A stretch of DNA of 64,000 nt, taken from positions 1,118,501-1,182,500 of the forward strand of contig NC_013173.1 in NCBI RefSeq assembly GCF_000023225.1, in the 5' to 3' direction. This DNA comes from Desulfomicrobium baculatum DSM 4028 (GTDB lineage Bacteria; Desulfobacterota; Desulfovibrionia; Desulfovibrionales; Desulfomicrobiaceae). Under the pieces are notes generated by a model. The model saw only the letters and a list, made by a program, of their open reading frames with translations, was not told the origin of the DNA and searched no databases. The stretch's first letter is position 1, and the number at the start of each line of letters is the position of its first letter. Below are positions 44,108 through 52,045 of the stretch, in pieces. Position numbers and translations under genes: made by a program.

Positions 44108-44503
44108 ATGCGATTTGCGGTGGTGGCCGCCTTGTCCATCATGCTGCTGTTCTCGGCTGCGTGCCGGGCACAGGACGAGCGGCTGCTCGAACCCTCTGCA
44201 GCCGCCGATCTCATGCGCGTGAACCGGGACAATCCCGATTTTCTGATCCTCGACGTGCGCACCGCGCAGGAATTCGGGCAGGGCTCCATTGAAGGAGCAG
44301 TCCTGCTTGACTACTACGCCTCGGATTTTCGGGAACGTTTCGCGCAGCTGGACCGCGATGCGACCATCCTCACATACTGCCGCAGCGGCAATCGCAGCTC
44401 GCACGTGCTGAAAATGGCTGATGATCTCGGATTCAAGAATGTGTATGACCTGCGCGGCGGGATTCTGGCCTGGAGAGAAGCTGGATTGCCCTTGATCAAG
44501 TGA
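44108..44503 (+). CDS. Periplasmic single-domain rhodanese
   Basis: 131 residues from ATG 44108; GTG 44078, overlapping the fdhD stop, is an alternative start. A hydrophobic leader (about 3-20) ends in SAAC, so secretion is likely and a lipoprotein is possible. The rhodanese domain includes ILDVRTAQEF and the active-site loop TYCRSGNRS with the catalytic Cys. It probably carries sulfane sulfur or persulfide outside the cytoplasm. It forms an operon with fdhD, another sulfur-transfer gene. Confidence 0.85.
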   Translation: MRFAVVAALSIMLLFSAACRAQDERLLEPSAAADLMRVNRDNPDFLILDVRTAQEFGQGSIEGAVLLDYYASDFRERFAQLDRDATILTYCRSGNRSSHVLKMADDLGFKNVYDLRGGILAWREAGLPLIK

Positions 44504-44560
44504 AGCGCGAACCCGGGAATTGTTCCGGGTCCGCGTGCGTGGTTCGGAAAAACGGGATTG

Positions 44561-45181
44561 TTATAACGTGATGACTTTGTCGGCCACCTGCTGGCTGGTG
44601 ACCACGTCGAGCATGTTGGTGACCTGGCCGACTTCCTTCTGATCCATGAGCTTGAAGAACTCCAGACAGGTGCCGCAGACCAGAATGGACACGCCGGCTG
44701 CTTCGAGTTTTTTGAGCGCCTCTATGGCCGGGTTTGTCGCCGTGGCCAGCTTCACCGCGCCGTTGACCATGATGATGCGCCACAATGCCTCGCCAAGCTC
44801 CGGCAGGGTGTTCAGGAAATTGCCCATCAGCCGGGAGCCCAGCGTGTCGTCTCCCTGTCCCACGGTGTCGGAGGTCAGAAAGACCAGAATCTTTGCGGTG
44901 CCGCCCTGTTTGGGCTCTGCTTGCGCCGGTGGCGTCTGAACGGCAGGGGAGGCGTCCGCGGAACCAGCCTGCGAGGCCTTGATGGTCCACAGTTTCCCGT
45001 CCTTGTTCGTCTCGTCTACGCGCATGCCCTTGCTGGCCAGATAGCGGCTGACGTTGTCCATGGCCGCCTCGTTGTCGACGATGACTTCCATTTTTTGAGG
45101 CGTTTGCTCGTCCAGAAGCCGCTTGCAACGCAATACGGGGTTGGGGCATGGTTCGTTTTCGCAATTGAGGACGATGGGCAT
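44561..45181 (-). CDS. yedF: YedF-type sulfurtransferase-like protein (TusA + DsrE domains)
   Basis: 206 residues from ATG 45181 (GGGAG 8 nt upstream). The N-terminal TusA/SirA domain (about 1-75) has the CPNPVLRCK motif; a Pro/Ala/Gln linker joins it to a DsrE/F-like domain (about 95-206) with VCGTCLEFF. This architecture is the selenium-metabolism-associated YedF family. It converges with the fdhD-rhodanese operon, fitting a locus for selenocysteine/molybdenum formate dehydrogenase maturation (inference). Confidence 0.88.
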   Translation of the reverse strand: MPIVLNCENEPCPNPVLRCKRLLDEQTPQKMEVIVDNEAAMDNVSRYLASKGMRVDETNKDGKLWTIKASQAGSADASPAVQTPPAQAEPKQGGTAKILVFLTSDTVGQGDDTLGSRLMGNFLNTLPELGEALWRIIMVNGAVKLATATNPAIEALKKLEAAGVSILVCGTCLEFFKLMDQKEVGQVTNMLDVVTSQQVADKVITL

Positions 45182-45310
45182 GGTGAGACTCCCTTTTTTT
45201 TTTTCGGATGATTGACGCGACCGCGTGATCTGGTCAAATCGTTTAAACCTATACATTTTTTATCTTTCCATCGAAAAAATCGATTCTATTCCGATCCGAT
45301 AAGGAGTTGC

Positions 45311-45955
45311 ATGGTGCGGGTTCCCGTTTCTCCCAGGTTTTTAGGCACCGCTTTGGCCTGGCTTGTGCGTCTGTGGCACCTGACCCTGCGTGTTGAGCGT
45401 ATCAATACCGCTGTCTTCACGGACCCGCAGCTTCGCGCCAGGCGGCCCGTGATCATGCTCTGGCATGACGAGATTTTTCCGCTCATCCCGGCCCATGCCG
45501 GTGAGCGTATGGCCTGCGTGGTCAGCCAGAGCAAGGACGGGGAAATCCTGGCTGCGGCGCTGAAGAGTTTCGGCTTCATGAGCGTGCGCGGCTCCAGTTC
45601 GCGCGGCGGCATGCGGGCCCTGATCGCGGCCAAGCGGGTCATGGACGAGCAGGGCGTGGGCGTCATTTTCACCGTTGACGGGCCGCGTGGTCCGCGCCAC
45701 AAGGTCAAGCCCGGAGCGCTCTTTTTGGCCAGGCTCGCCGGTTCGCCCATTGTGCCGGTGCGGGCCGTGATGAGCCGGGCAAAAGTCTTTCATCGCGCCT
45801 GGGATAAATTTCAATTGCCGTGGCCGTTTTCCAGATGCACCATCATTTACGGCGATCCCATCGTCTTGCCCGATCCCGGAGATGATCCTGCGGAAATGCA
45901 AAGGCAGTGTGAATATCTTGAACAGATCATGAACTCTCTTGGAAAAAACGCGTGA
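45311..45955 (+). CDS. DUF374 lysophospholipid acyltransferase-like protein
   Basis: 214 residues from ATG 45311 directly after AAGGAG. DUF374 signatures: MLWHDEIFPL (about 51), VSQSKDGEI, RGSSSRGG (about 91) and TVDGPRGPRH (about 124). The family is often found with lipid A or cell-envelope genes and is thought to be an acyltransferase. A membrane-proximal N-terminal hydrophobic stretch is present. It overlaps the next acyltransferase gene by GTGA. Confidence 0.88.
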   Translation: MVRVPVSPRFLGTALAWLVRLWHLTLRVERINTAVFTDPQLRARRPVIMLWHDEIFPLIPAHAGERMACVVSQSKDGEILAAALKSFGFMSVRGSSSRGGMRALIAAKRVMDEQGVGVIFTVDGPRGPRHKVKPGALFLARLAGSPIVPVRAVMSRAKVFHRAWDKFQLPWPFSRCTIIYGDPIVLPDPGDDPAEMQRQCEYLEQIMNSLGKNA

Positions 45956-46821
45956 GACATATAGCCTACAATGCTTTTTTGCCCTTGGGCACGTCCTTAT
46001 CGCTTGCGCGGTTGCATGCCCTCGGGAACGGAATCGGCAAACTCATCTGGGCCGTTTTGCCTTCTCGGCGCAAAGAAACCACGGTCTGCATGCAGGAACG
46101 CCTCGGCCTGGATGAGCGTGAGGCCAGAGCGATGGCCAAGGCCAGTTTTCAGCACAGCGCCTGCTCCTTTCTGGAGCTTTTTCACGCCCGCTACATGGAC
46201 CACCGCTTTTTGGAAGAGCGCATCGAATACGAAAATCCGGATCTCTTTGTCCGGATGGGCTCCACATTGCGACCTGTCGTGGGCGTGACCGGGCATCTTG
46301 GATGCTGGGAACTTTTAGGCGGAGTGCTCAAGCGCTTCAATACCAAGACCGATTGCCAGGTCGTGGCCCGTTTGCCCAAGGACGTCGCTCTGGCCGACCT
46401 CTTGATGCACATGCGCACTCAAAGCAAAATCCGGGTGCTGCCCCATCGCGAGGCCGCGACCGAAGCCCTGGGAAAACTGCGTAGCGGTGGACTCTGCGCA
46501 TTTCTGGTCGACCACAACTGCAAGAGAGCCGAGGCGCAGTTCCTGCCCTTTCTGGGCAAGGTCGCCGCAGTGAACAAGGGGCCGGCCATCCTGGCCTTGC
46601 GCGCCAAGGCCGAGGTCTGGCCCTTTTTCCTCATTCGTCTGCCCGAGGGCCGATTCCGGGCCGTGACCCTGCCTTGCCTGGATACGGCGACGCTTGAAGG
46701 CAGCAGGGCGGAACGCATCGAACAGATCTGTCGTTTTTATACCGAAGCCGTGGAAAAGATGGTGCTGCGCTATCCGGAACAGTGGTTCTGGATGCACAGA
46801 CGCTGGAAAACGCGGCCCTGA
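45952..46821 (+). CDS. Lipid A acyltransferase family protein (LpxL/HtrB type)
   Basis: 289 residues from GTG 45952, overlapping the upstream stop. The HxxxxE catalytic motif is TGHLGCWE (about 105). Further family blocks are the FLVDHN segment (about 184) and the C-terminal PEQWFWMHRRWK. It should add a secondary acyl chain to lipid A or a related lipid at the inner membrane. It is coupled to the DUF374 gene; adenine deaminase starts 29 nt after it. Confidence 0.9.
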   Translation: MRHIAYNAFLPLGTSLSLARLHALGNGIGKLIWAVLPSRRKETTVCMQERLGLDEREARAMAKASFQHSACSFLELFHARYMDHRFLEERIEYENPDLFVRMGSTLRPVVGVTGHLGCWELLGGVLKRFNTKTDCQVVARLPKDVALADLLMHMRTQSKIRVLPHREAATEALGKLRSGGLCAFLVDHNCKRAEAQFLPFLGKVAAVNKGPAILALRAKAEVWPFFLIRLPEGRFRAVTLPCLDTATLEGSRAERIEQICRFYTEAVEKMVLRYPEQWFWMHRRWKTRP

Positions 46822-46850
46822 CCGGATTTTTCCTACAAGACGAGGTGAAT

Positions 46851-48560
46851 ATGCCCATGAACAGCCTGCTGCATGCCGCCCGGGGCGAGGCCCCTGTGGA
46901 TTTGCTGGTTCGTAACTGTCAGGTGGTCAACGTCCTTTCCGGGGAGATTCATCCTGCAAGCGTTGGCGTCAAGAACGGGACCATCGTTGGTTTCGGCGAA
47001 TATGAGGCTCTTCAGGTCGTCGATGCCTGCGGGCGATACCTCTGCCCGGGGCTGATCGAGGGGCACATCCACATCGAGTCCACCCTGCTCGATCCCGTCC
47101 GCTTCGCGCAGGTGGCGGCGGCCCACGGCACGGCCGTGGTCGTCTGCGACCCGCACGAGCTGGCCAATGTCCTCGGACTGGACGGAATCAGGTGGCTGCT
47201 TGAGATCACCCGCGACCTGCCCCTTGATATCCGCTGCATGATGCCTTCCTGCGTGCCGGCCACGCACTTGGAGACCGCCGGAGCGACCATCACCGCCCAG
47301 GACATCGCGGCCATGTTCAAGGAATATCCGGATCGCATCCTGGGCCTTGCGGAGATGATGAACTATCCCGGCGTATTATATCAGGACCCGCAGGTCATGG
47401 GCAAACTCGTCGCGGCCGGGGACCGTCCCGTTGACGGGCACGCCCCGGGTCTTTCGGGTTTCGACCTGAACGCGTACATCCTGGCCGGGCCGGGCAGCGA
47501 CCACGAAGCCTGCCATCTGGACGAGGCCCGGGAAAAGCTGCGGGCGGGCATGCATGTCATGATCCGCGAGGGCAGTTCCGAAAAGAATCTCTTCGACCTG
47601 CTGCCGCTCATAAACGATTTCAACAGCCAGAACTGCTCCCTGGTCACCGACGACCGCCACTGTGACGACCTCTTGCGCGACGGACACTTGGACCACACCA
47701 TCCGGCTGGCCGTGAGCCGTGGCCTCTCGCCCTTGCGGGCCATCCAGATGGCTTCCATCAACACCGCCCGCTATTTCGGCCTGCGCCGCAGGGGGGCCGT
47801 GGCGCCGGGCTACCGGGCGGATTTTGTGCTGCTTGATGACCTTGAGTCGTTTTCCATTTTTCAGACATATCTGGACGGAAAGGTGATAGCGCCCGCTTCC
47901 TGGCGGCCCGCCGCGACGGACCTTGTCGTGACACGAAGTGTGCACCTGGGCGAGACTGGACCGTCCTGCCTCAAAATGCCCGCCCCGGCTCCCGGGAAGA
48001 AAGTGCGCGTCATCCGTACTGTCCCCGGGCAGATCGTGACCGAAATGGACATGGTTCGGCCGTTGGTTCAGGATGGCCGGATCATGGCGGACCCCGAAAG
48101 CGATGTGGTCAAGCTGGCCGTCTTCGAGCGCCATCACGGCAGCGGCGGCGTGGGGCTCGGACTGGTGCGGGGCCTGGGACTGAAAAGCGGTGCCATCGCG
48201 AGCACCGTGGCCCACGATTCCCACAATCTGATCGTGGCCGGCGTCTCGGACAGCGATATGCTCCTGGCCGTGCGCGCCCTGGCCGACTGCGGCGGGGGAT
48301 TTGTGTGCGTGCGCGACGGCTGGGTGCTCAACCTGGTGCCCTTGCCCCTGGCCGGGCTGATGAGCGATCAGGATCCCGAAATCATTGCGACCGGGCTGGA
48401 TCACTTGAACGCCAGTGCTCGCGAACTCGGCTGCCCGGAAAACATCAACCCTTTCATGCAGCTCTCTTTTCTTTCCCTGCCGGTCATCCCAAGGCTTCGC
48501 TTGACGGACAAGGGCCTGGTGGATGTGCAGGACTTCGCTTTTACGCCGCTATCTGAATAA
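46851..48560 (+). CDS. ade: Adenine deaminase
   Basis: 569 residues from ATG 46851 with GAGG 6 nt upstream. An amidohydrolase with metal motif GHIHIES (about 65-71), CDPHELANV (about 99), GHAPGLSG (about 199), and DDRHCDDLL (about 269). The C-terminal adenine-deaminase-specific domain includes HHGSGGVGLGLVRG (about 425) and AHDSHNLIVAG. It hydrolyses adenine to hypoxanthine and ammonia in purine salvage. It probably shares a transcript with the acyltransferases. Confidence 0.95.
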   Translation: MPMNSLLHAARGEAPVDLLVRNCQVVNVLSGEIHPASVGVKNGTIVGFGEYEALQVVDACGRYLCPGLIEGHIHIESTLLDPVRFAQVAAAHGTAVVVCDPHELANVLGLDGIRWLLEITRDLPLDIRCMMPSCVPATHLETAGATITAQDIAAMFKEYPDRILGLAEMMNYPGVLYQDPQVMGKLVAAGDRPVDGHAPGLSGFDLNAYILAGPGSDHEACHLDEAREKLRAGMHVMIREGSSEKNLFDLLPLINDFNSQNCSLVTDDRHCDDLLRDGHLDHTIRLAVSRGLSPLRAIQMASINTARYFGLRRRGAVAPGYRADFVLLDDLESFSIFQTYLDGKVIAPASWRPAATDLVVTRSVHLGETGPSCLKMPAPAPGKKVRVIRTVPGQIVTEMDMVRPLVQDGRIMADPESDVVKLAVFERHHGSGGVGLGLVRGLGLKSGAIASTVAHDSHNLIVAGVSDSDMLLAVRALADCGGGFVCVRDGWVLNLVPLPLAGLMSDQDPEIIATGLDHLNASARELGCPENINPFMQLSFLSLPVIPRLRLTDKGLVDVQDFAFTPLSE

Positions 48561-48639
48561 TTTCCTGCGGTTGCTGGTTGTGAGAGAGTTATTTTCCCAG
48601 TGATCCTCATTGTTCCTTTAAATGCATTTCGGAGAGAAT

Positions 48640-50361
48640 ATGTGGTATCGTCTCAGCCTGACCTGGAAGGTGCTTTTGATCATCCTCTGTGGTCCCATCG
48701 TGCTGGCCGTCATCATGGCCTATCTGCACATCAGCGACATCCAGGAGGCGGCGATCAACGGGCGTCTCAAAGAAAGCCGGTCCGTGGTCATGATGGCCGA
48801 ATCAGTACGCGAGGACATGGCGCACAAGCATAAGGTCGGCGTGCTCCGGCCCCTCGACGAACTGCGTGATGATCCTGCGAAGCTGCTGCAGGCCGTGCCC
48901 ATAGTGACAGCCATGAACACGGCAGCGGCCAAGGCGGCGGAGGCGGGCTACGAATTCAGAGTGCCCAAGGAGAATCCGCGCAACCCTAAAAACGAGCCTG
49001 ACGCTTTGGAGAGGGAGGTCCTGTCCGAGTTCTCGCGCACGGGACTGCCGGAAAAAGTCATCGTCGAGAAGGACAGGCTGCTGTATTTCAAACCGATCCG
49101 TCTTTCCGAAGACTGCTTGTACTGTCATGGCGACCCCAAAGGTGAAAAGGATCCGACGGGCGGCGTGAAGGAAGGCTGGAAGGCGGGCGAGGTGCACGGA
49201 GCCTTTGTCATCATCTCTTCCCTCAAGGAAGCGAACGAAGCCGTGACCATGGCCGCGCTCAGCGTGGGGGGATGGACTTTCGGCATTTTGGTCCTGCTCG
49301 GTTTTTGCGGGTGGATGCTGGTCAGGGCCAACCTGCTCAAGCCCCTCAAGGCCACCGGCGATTTTTTGGAGCGCATGGCCACCGGCGACATGAGCGGGCA
49401 GGTCGAGGTTCGCAGCGGCGACGAGCTGGGTCAGATGCAGATGCATTTGAACAAAATGGCCGGCAGTCTGAGAGGCATCGTGACCGACATTGCCGAAAGG
49501 GCCAAAGTGCTCATGGGGTCTTCGGTCGAGCTTGAGACCATGTCCGACGGACTGCTCAGAAACGCCGAAGAGCTGTCGCACAAGTCCAACACCGTGGCCA
49601 CGGCTTCGGAAGAGATGAACGCGAACATGAACACCGTGGCTGCCGCCATGGAACAGGCTTCCATCAATGTGGGCACCGTGGCTACCGCAGCCGAGGAGAT
49701 GAGTTCGACCATCCACGAGATCGCCGGAAACACGGACAAGACCCGCGAGGTGACCATGCGGGCCGTGGACAAGGCCACCTCCGCTTCGGAGCGCGTCGAT
49801 AAACTGGGGATCGCGGCCAGGGAGATCGGCAAAGTCACCGAAGCCATCAACGCCATTTCCTCCCAGACCAACCTCCTGGCGTTGAATGCCACCATCGAGG
49901 CTGCGCGGGCCGGAGACGCGGGCAAGGGATTCGCCGTGGTGGCCAATGAGATCAAGGAACTGGCCAACCAGACCGCCACGGCCACCGACGATATTCGGCA
50001 GCGCATCGAGGGCATCCAGAGTTCCACCGCCGCCACCGTGGAGGAGATTGCCCAGGTCATGGCCGTCATCGGGGAAGTGCGCGACTTCGTTGCCACCATT
50101 GCCGCCGCCGTGGAACAGCAGTCCGCCGCCACCCGCGAGATTGCCGAGAATGTCGGCCAGGCGTCACTGGGCATCCAGGAAGTCAATGAAAACGTGGCTC
50201 AGGCCTCCACGGTCACCGGCGAAATCGCCAAGGATATCGTGCAGGTCAGCGAAGCATCCGGACAGATCTCGGGCAACAGCACCGAACTCAAGCAGAGCTC
50301 CGAGAACCTGTCCCTTTTGGCCGAGGCCCTGGAACAGCTGGTGAAGAAGTTCAAGCTTTAG
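48640..50361 (+). CDS. Methyl-accepting chemotaxis protein with periplasmic heme-c sensor domain
   Basis: 573 residues from ATG 48640 (CGGAGAG 5 nt upstream; the frame start at 48622 is less likely). Helix 1 is at about 10-30. The periplasmic domain of about 170 residues is Tll0287/DUF3365-like and contains C159-L-Y-C162-H163, a c-type heme site, after LLYFKPI. Helix 2 (about 204-229), HAMP (about 230-285) and a long signalling domain with the hairpin [24 protein letters not shown] follow. The inference is redox or gas sensing. D. vulgaris DcrA is the known precedent for a c-heme chemoreceptor. Ends in a terminator. Confidence 0.93.
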   Translation: MWYRLSLTWKVLLIILCGPIVLAVIMAYLHISDIQEAAINGRLKESRSVVMMAESVREDMAHKHKVGVLRPLDELRDDPAKLLQAVPIVTAMNTAAAKAAEAGYEFRVPKENPRNPKNEPDALEREVLSEFSRTGLPEKVIVEKDRLLYFKPIRLSEDCLYCHGDPKGEKDPTGGVKEGWKAGEVHGAFVIISSLKEANEAVTMAALSVGGWTFGILVLLGFCGWMLVRANLLKPLKATGDFLERMATGDMSGQVEVRSGDELGQMQMHLNKMAGSLRGIVTDIAERAKVLMGSSVELETMSDGLLRNAEELSHKSNTVATASEEMNANMNTVAAAMEQASINVGTVATAAEEMSSTIHEIAGNTDKTREVTMRAVDKATSASERVDKLGIAAREIGKVTEAINAISSQTNLLALNATIEAARAGDAGKGFAVVANEIKELANQTATATDDIRQRIEGIQSSTAATVEEIAQVMAVIGEVRDFVATIAAAVEQQSAATREIAENVGQASLGIQEVNENVAQASTVTGEIAKDIVQVSEASGQISGNSTELKQSSENLSLLAEALEQLVKKFKL

Positions 50362-50392
50362 GAAGAACGTTTATCGTGAGTTGTTTTTTCAG

Positions 50393-50418
50393 ACGCGCCT
50401 TTCGGGGCGCGTTTTTTT
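50393..50418 (+). terminator. Terminator after the chemoreceptor
   Basis: ACGCGCC / GGCGCGT stem (50393-50399, 50406-50412) with loop TTTCGG, then T7. Confidence 0.9.
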
Positions 50419-50465
50419 ATTGTGATGCCTTGGAGAGAAGAGGGGGAATGGTTGGCTGGGCGGCC

Positions 50466-50639
50466 GCGTTCCGGCTCGTCCCGGTCAAGGCCCGCCGAAA
50501 CTCCTTCGCGGGCCTCGTAGAGTTTATCCGTTTTGCGGCAGCGCGGGAGGCCGGGGCAATACGACCGGCAACGGATCAACAAACGATGCCTGGCTCAGTC
50601 AGACAGTCGGCGAGCATTGACCGGGACGAACCGAAACGC
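50466..50639 (-). repeat. Structured repeat element, copy B
   Basis: 174 bp. 50466-50498 pairs with 50607-50639 (33 positions, four non-Watson-Crick; three are G.T on the minus strand, none on the plus). On the minus strand motif 1 is CTGTCTGACTGAGCCAGG then CATCGTTTG, motif 2 is TACGAGGCCCGCGAAGGAGT. The bases next to its 5' end (CGCTTGGTTCAGAG at 50637) resemble the flank of copy A. It lies between the chemoreceptor terminator and the repressor promoter. Confidence 0.85.
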
Positions 50640-50717
50640 TTGGTTCAGAGTTTTGGGCAGTATTTTTGTTCTGCTGTGCTGGAGGACGCATTTTTTGAGG
50701 CCACAGCATAAAAAGAT

Positions 50718-50745
50718 TTGACAAGATATTAACTTTTGTTAATTA
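50718..50745 (+). promoter_or_regulatory. Repressor promoter with embedded operator
   Basis: Perfect -35 TTGACA (50718-50723), 16-nt spacer, -10 TAATTA (50740-50745). The palindrome TTAAC-TTTT-GTTAA (50729-50742) fills the spacer and touches the -10. The expected start point (about 50751-50753) coincides with the ATG, and no ribosome site is present, so a leaderless mRNA is likely. Confidence 0.75.
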
Positions 50746-50752
50746 TCCGCAC

Positions 50753-51382
50753 ATGAAATTTGACGACTTCTTCCAGAGGGTGGCCAAGACCACGGGTATC
50801 AGCACTCAAAAAGAGCTGGCCGGTTTGCTTGGCATCGAGCCGGCCGCCATCACCATGGCGAAAAGCAGGGGCGTGCCGAAGTCCTGGGGACTCAGCATCG
50901 CCGCAGCGTTCGGGGTCAATCCGGTCTGGTTGAAGACGGGCTCGGGGCCGGTTTATCAGAATGAGCAGGCGAGCACCGTGCTCGTTCCCAAGGTAGCCGC
51001 CAAGGCCTGCGCCGGAGGCGGTTCGTTCGAGCTGAGCGATATGATCGTCGACGAGTTGCCGTTTGACCGCTCTTGGCTGAGCAAAAAGGGCAACCCCGGG
51101 CGCATGGTCGCCATGGAAGTCATTGGCGACAGCATGTCTCCGGAGCTGGAACCGGGCGACAACATCCTTATCGACCAGAGTCAGAATCAGGTTGCGGACA
51201 ACAATCTCTATGTTGTCGGCCTTGCGGACAACATCCAGGTCAAACGCGTGCAGATCCGTCCTGGCCTGGTGGTTCTGTTCAGCACGAATCAGCGTTATTC
51301 ACCCGTCACCCTTCAAGGCGACGAGATTGATACTCTTCGAGTCATCGGCCGTGTTTTGTGGAGCAGCCGGGCGTACGCGTAA
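50753..51382 (+). CDS. CI/LexA-type repressor with S24 peptidase domain
   Basis: 209 residues. An N-terminal helix-turn-helix of the Bac_CI_repr type (about 1-65: STQKELAGLLGIEPAAITMAK) is joined to an S24 LexA-like autoprotease domain (about 80-205), with catalytic Ser in GDSMSPEL (about 126) and Lys in VKRVQ (about 164). A candidate self-cleavage site is Ala-Gly in KACAGGG (about 85). Such proteins repress until RecA-stimulated cleavage or another signal. The promoter palindrome points to autorepression. No phage structural or integrase gene is nearby. Confidence 0.9.
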   Translation: MKFDDFFQRVAKTTGISTQKELAGLLGIEPAAITMAKSRGVPKSWGLSIAAAFGVNPVWLKTGSGPVYQNEQASTVLVPKVAAKACAGGGSFELSDMIVDELPFDRSWLSKKGNPGRMVAMEVIGDSMSPELEPGDNILIDQSQNQVADNNLYVVGLADNIQVKRVQIRPGLVVLFSTNQRYSPVTLQGDEIDTLRVIGRVLWSSRAYA

Positions 51383-51391
51383 GAATTTTTT

Positions 51392-51420
51392 TTGTCGGGC
51401 TGGTTAACATAAGTTAATTC
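51392..51420 (+). promoter_or_regulatory. Promoter of the zinc-ribbon gene with the same operator
   Basis: -35 TTGTCG (51392-51397), 17-nt spacer, -10 TAATTC (51415-51420). The palindrome TTAAC-ATAA-GTTAA (51404-51417) sits at the same place as in the repressor promoter, 11-12 nt after the start of the -35. Confidence 0.72.
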
Positions 51421-51441
51421 TCAATAAAGAGGGGGCATTCC

Positions 51442-51600
51442 ATGCAACAGCGATTTTGTGAATGTGGACATCCGGTTCTGGTGGCGTACGTGATCACGAA
51501 AAATGGAATTCTGCACGTGTACCGGATCAATGCTCGCTTCGGTTCCCCGATGCGCTGTCCTGCGTGCGGGAAGCATGTGGATATCAACGAATTGAGATAG
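51442..51600 (+). CDS. Small zinc-ribbon protein, 52 residues
   Basis: Found by translating by hand: ATG 51442, stop TAG 51598-51600. AGAGGGGG lies 6-12 nt upstream and an operator-bearing promoter before that, which supports it as a real gene. Cysteines come as C6-x-C8 (RFCECGHPV) and C39-x2-C42 (RCPACGKHV), a zinc-ribbon layout reminiscent of the phage Mu Com family (weak inference). The centre is hydrophobic. It is probably under control of the repressor encoded just upstream. Function unknown. Confidence 0.72.
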   Translation: MQQRFCECGHPVLVAYVITKNGILHVYRINARFGSPMRCPACGKHVDINELR

Positions 51601-51675
51601 GCGCGATTATTTGGGCTGGTCGTGAGGGGTATGACGCCACATTCCGTGCGTGTCTTGAGGGGCATTCGAAAGGGC

Positions 51676-51705
51676 AAGAAAAAAGGAGCAAACAGTGTTT
51701 GCTCC
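51676..51705 (-). terminator. Terminator of the tRNA-Arg transcript
   Basis: GGAGCAAAC / GTTTGCTCC stem (51697-51705 and 51685-51693) with a 3-nt loop; on the minus strand it is followed by T6 and CTT. Confidence 0.88.
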
Positions 51706-51718
51706 CTTGTTTCTCAAA

Positions 51719-51795
51719 TGGTGCGCCCGGCATGATTCGAACATGCGACCTACTGATTCGTAGTCAGGCACTCTATCCAACTGAGCTACGGGCGC
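51719..51795 (-). tRNA. tRNA-Arg (anticodon ACG)
   Basis: 77 nt with CCA encoded. The acceptor GCGCCCG pairs with CGGGCGC; D arm GCTCAGTTGGATAGAGT; anticodon loop CTACGAA giving ACG (reads CGU, and CGC/CGA after deamination to inosine); T arm GTTCGAATC. The first anticodon-stem pair is a C.T mismatch; all other pairs form. Promoter and terminator flank it. Confidence 0.96.
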
Positions 51796-51808
51796 GTCGA
51801 GAAGTCGG

Positions 51809-51837
51809 TGTCTATGGACAAGTAGGCTGAATGTCAA
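51809..51837 (-). promoter_or_regulatory. tRNA-Arg promoter
   Basis: On the minus strand TTGACA (51832-51837), a 17-nt spacer and TAGACA (51809-51814), 14 nt before the tRNA 5' end. Confidence 0.7.
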
Positions 51838-52045
51838 CAGTTTTGCTTGAAAAAATCATGGCTGTGGCATTTTTTTGAGCTTGTCCGGTTCATTTTATGA
51901 AGATCGCCTTGTCCGGATGGTCTGATCGGGTTTTCACGGCTGCTCCGGTGCCTGACAGGCGTTCCCTCCTGCCGGGCATCAGGGGAAATATCGTGCTCCA
52001 CGGGGTAAAACCCAGCGGAAGTTGCCCATTCATCCGGCACATCTT

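Noticed and set aside
41933-50639. Elements as MITEs or insertion-sequence remnants
   Set aside because: Terminal stems differ between copies, no target-site duplications were seen and no transposase fragment is present. Kept as a structured repeat family instead.
50753-51600. Prophage
   Set aside because: A CI-like repressor and a Com-like zinc ribbon are present, but no integrase, replication or structural genes occur on either side and the tRNA is intact without a duplicated end.
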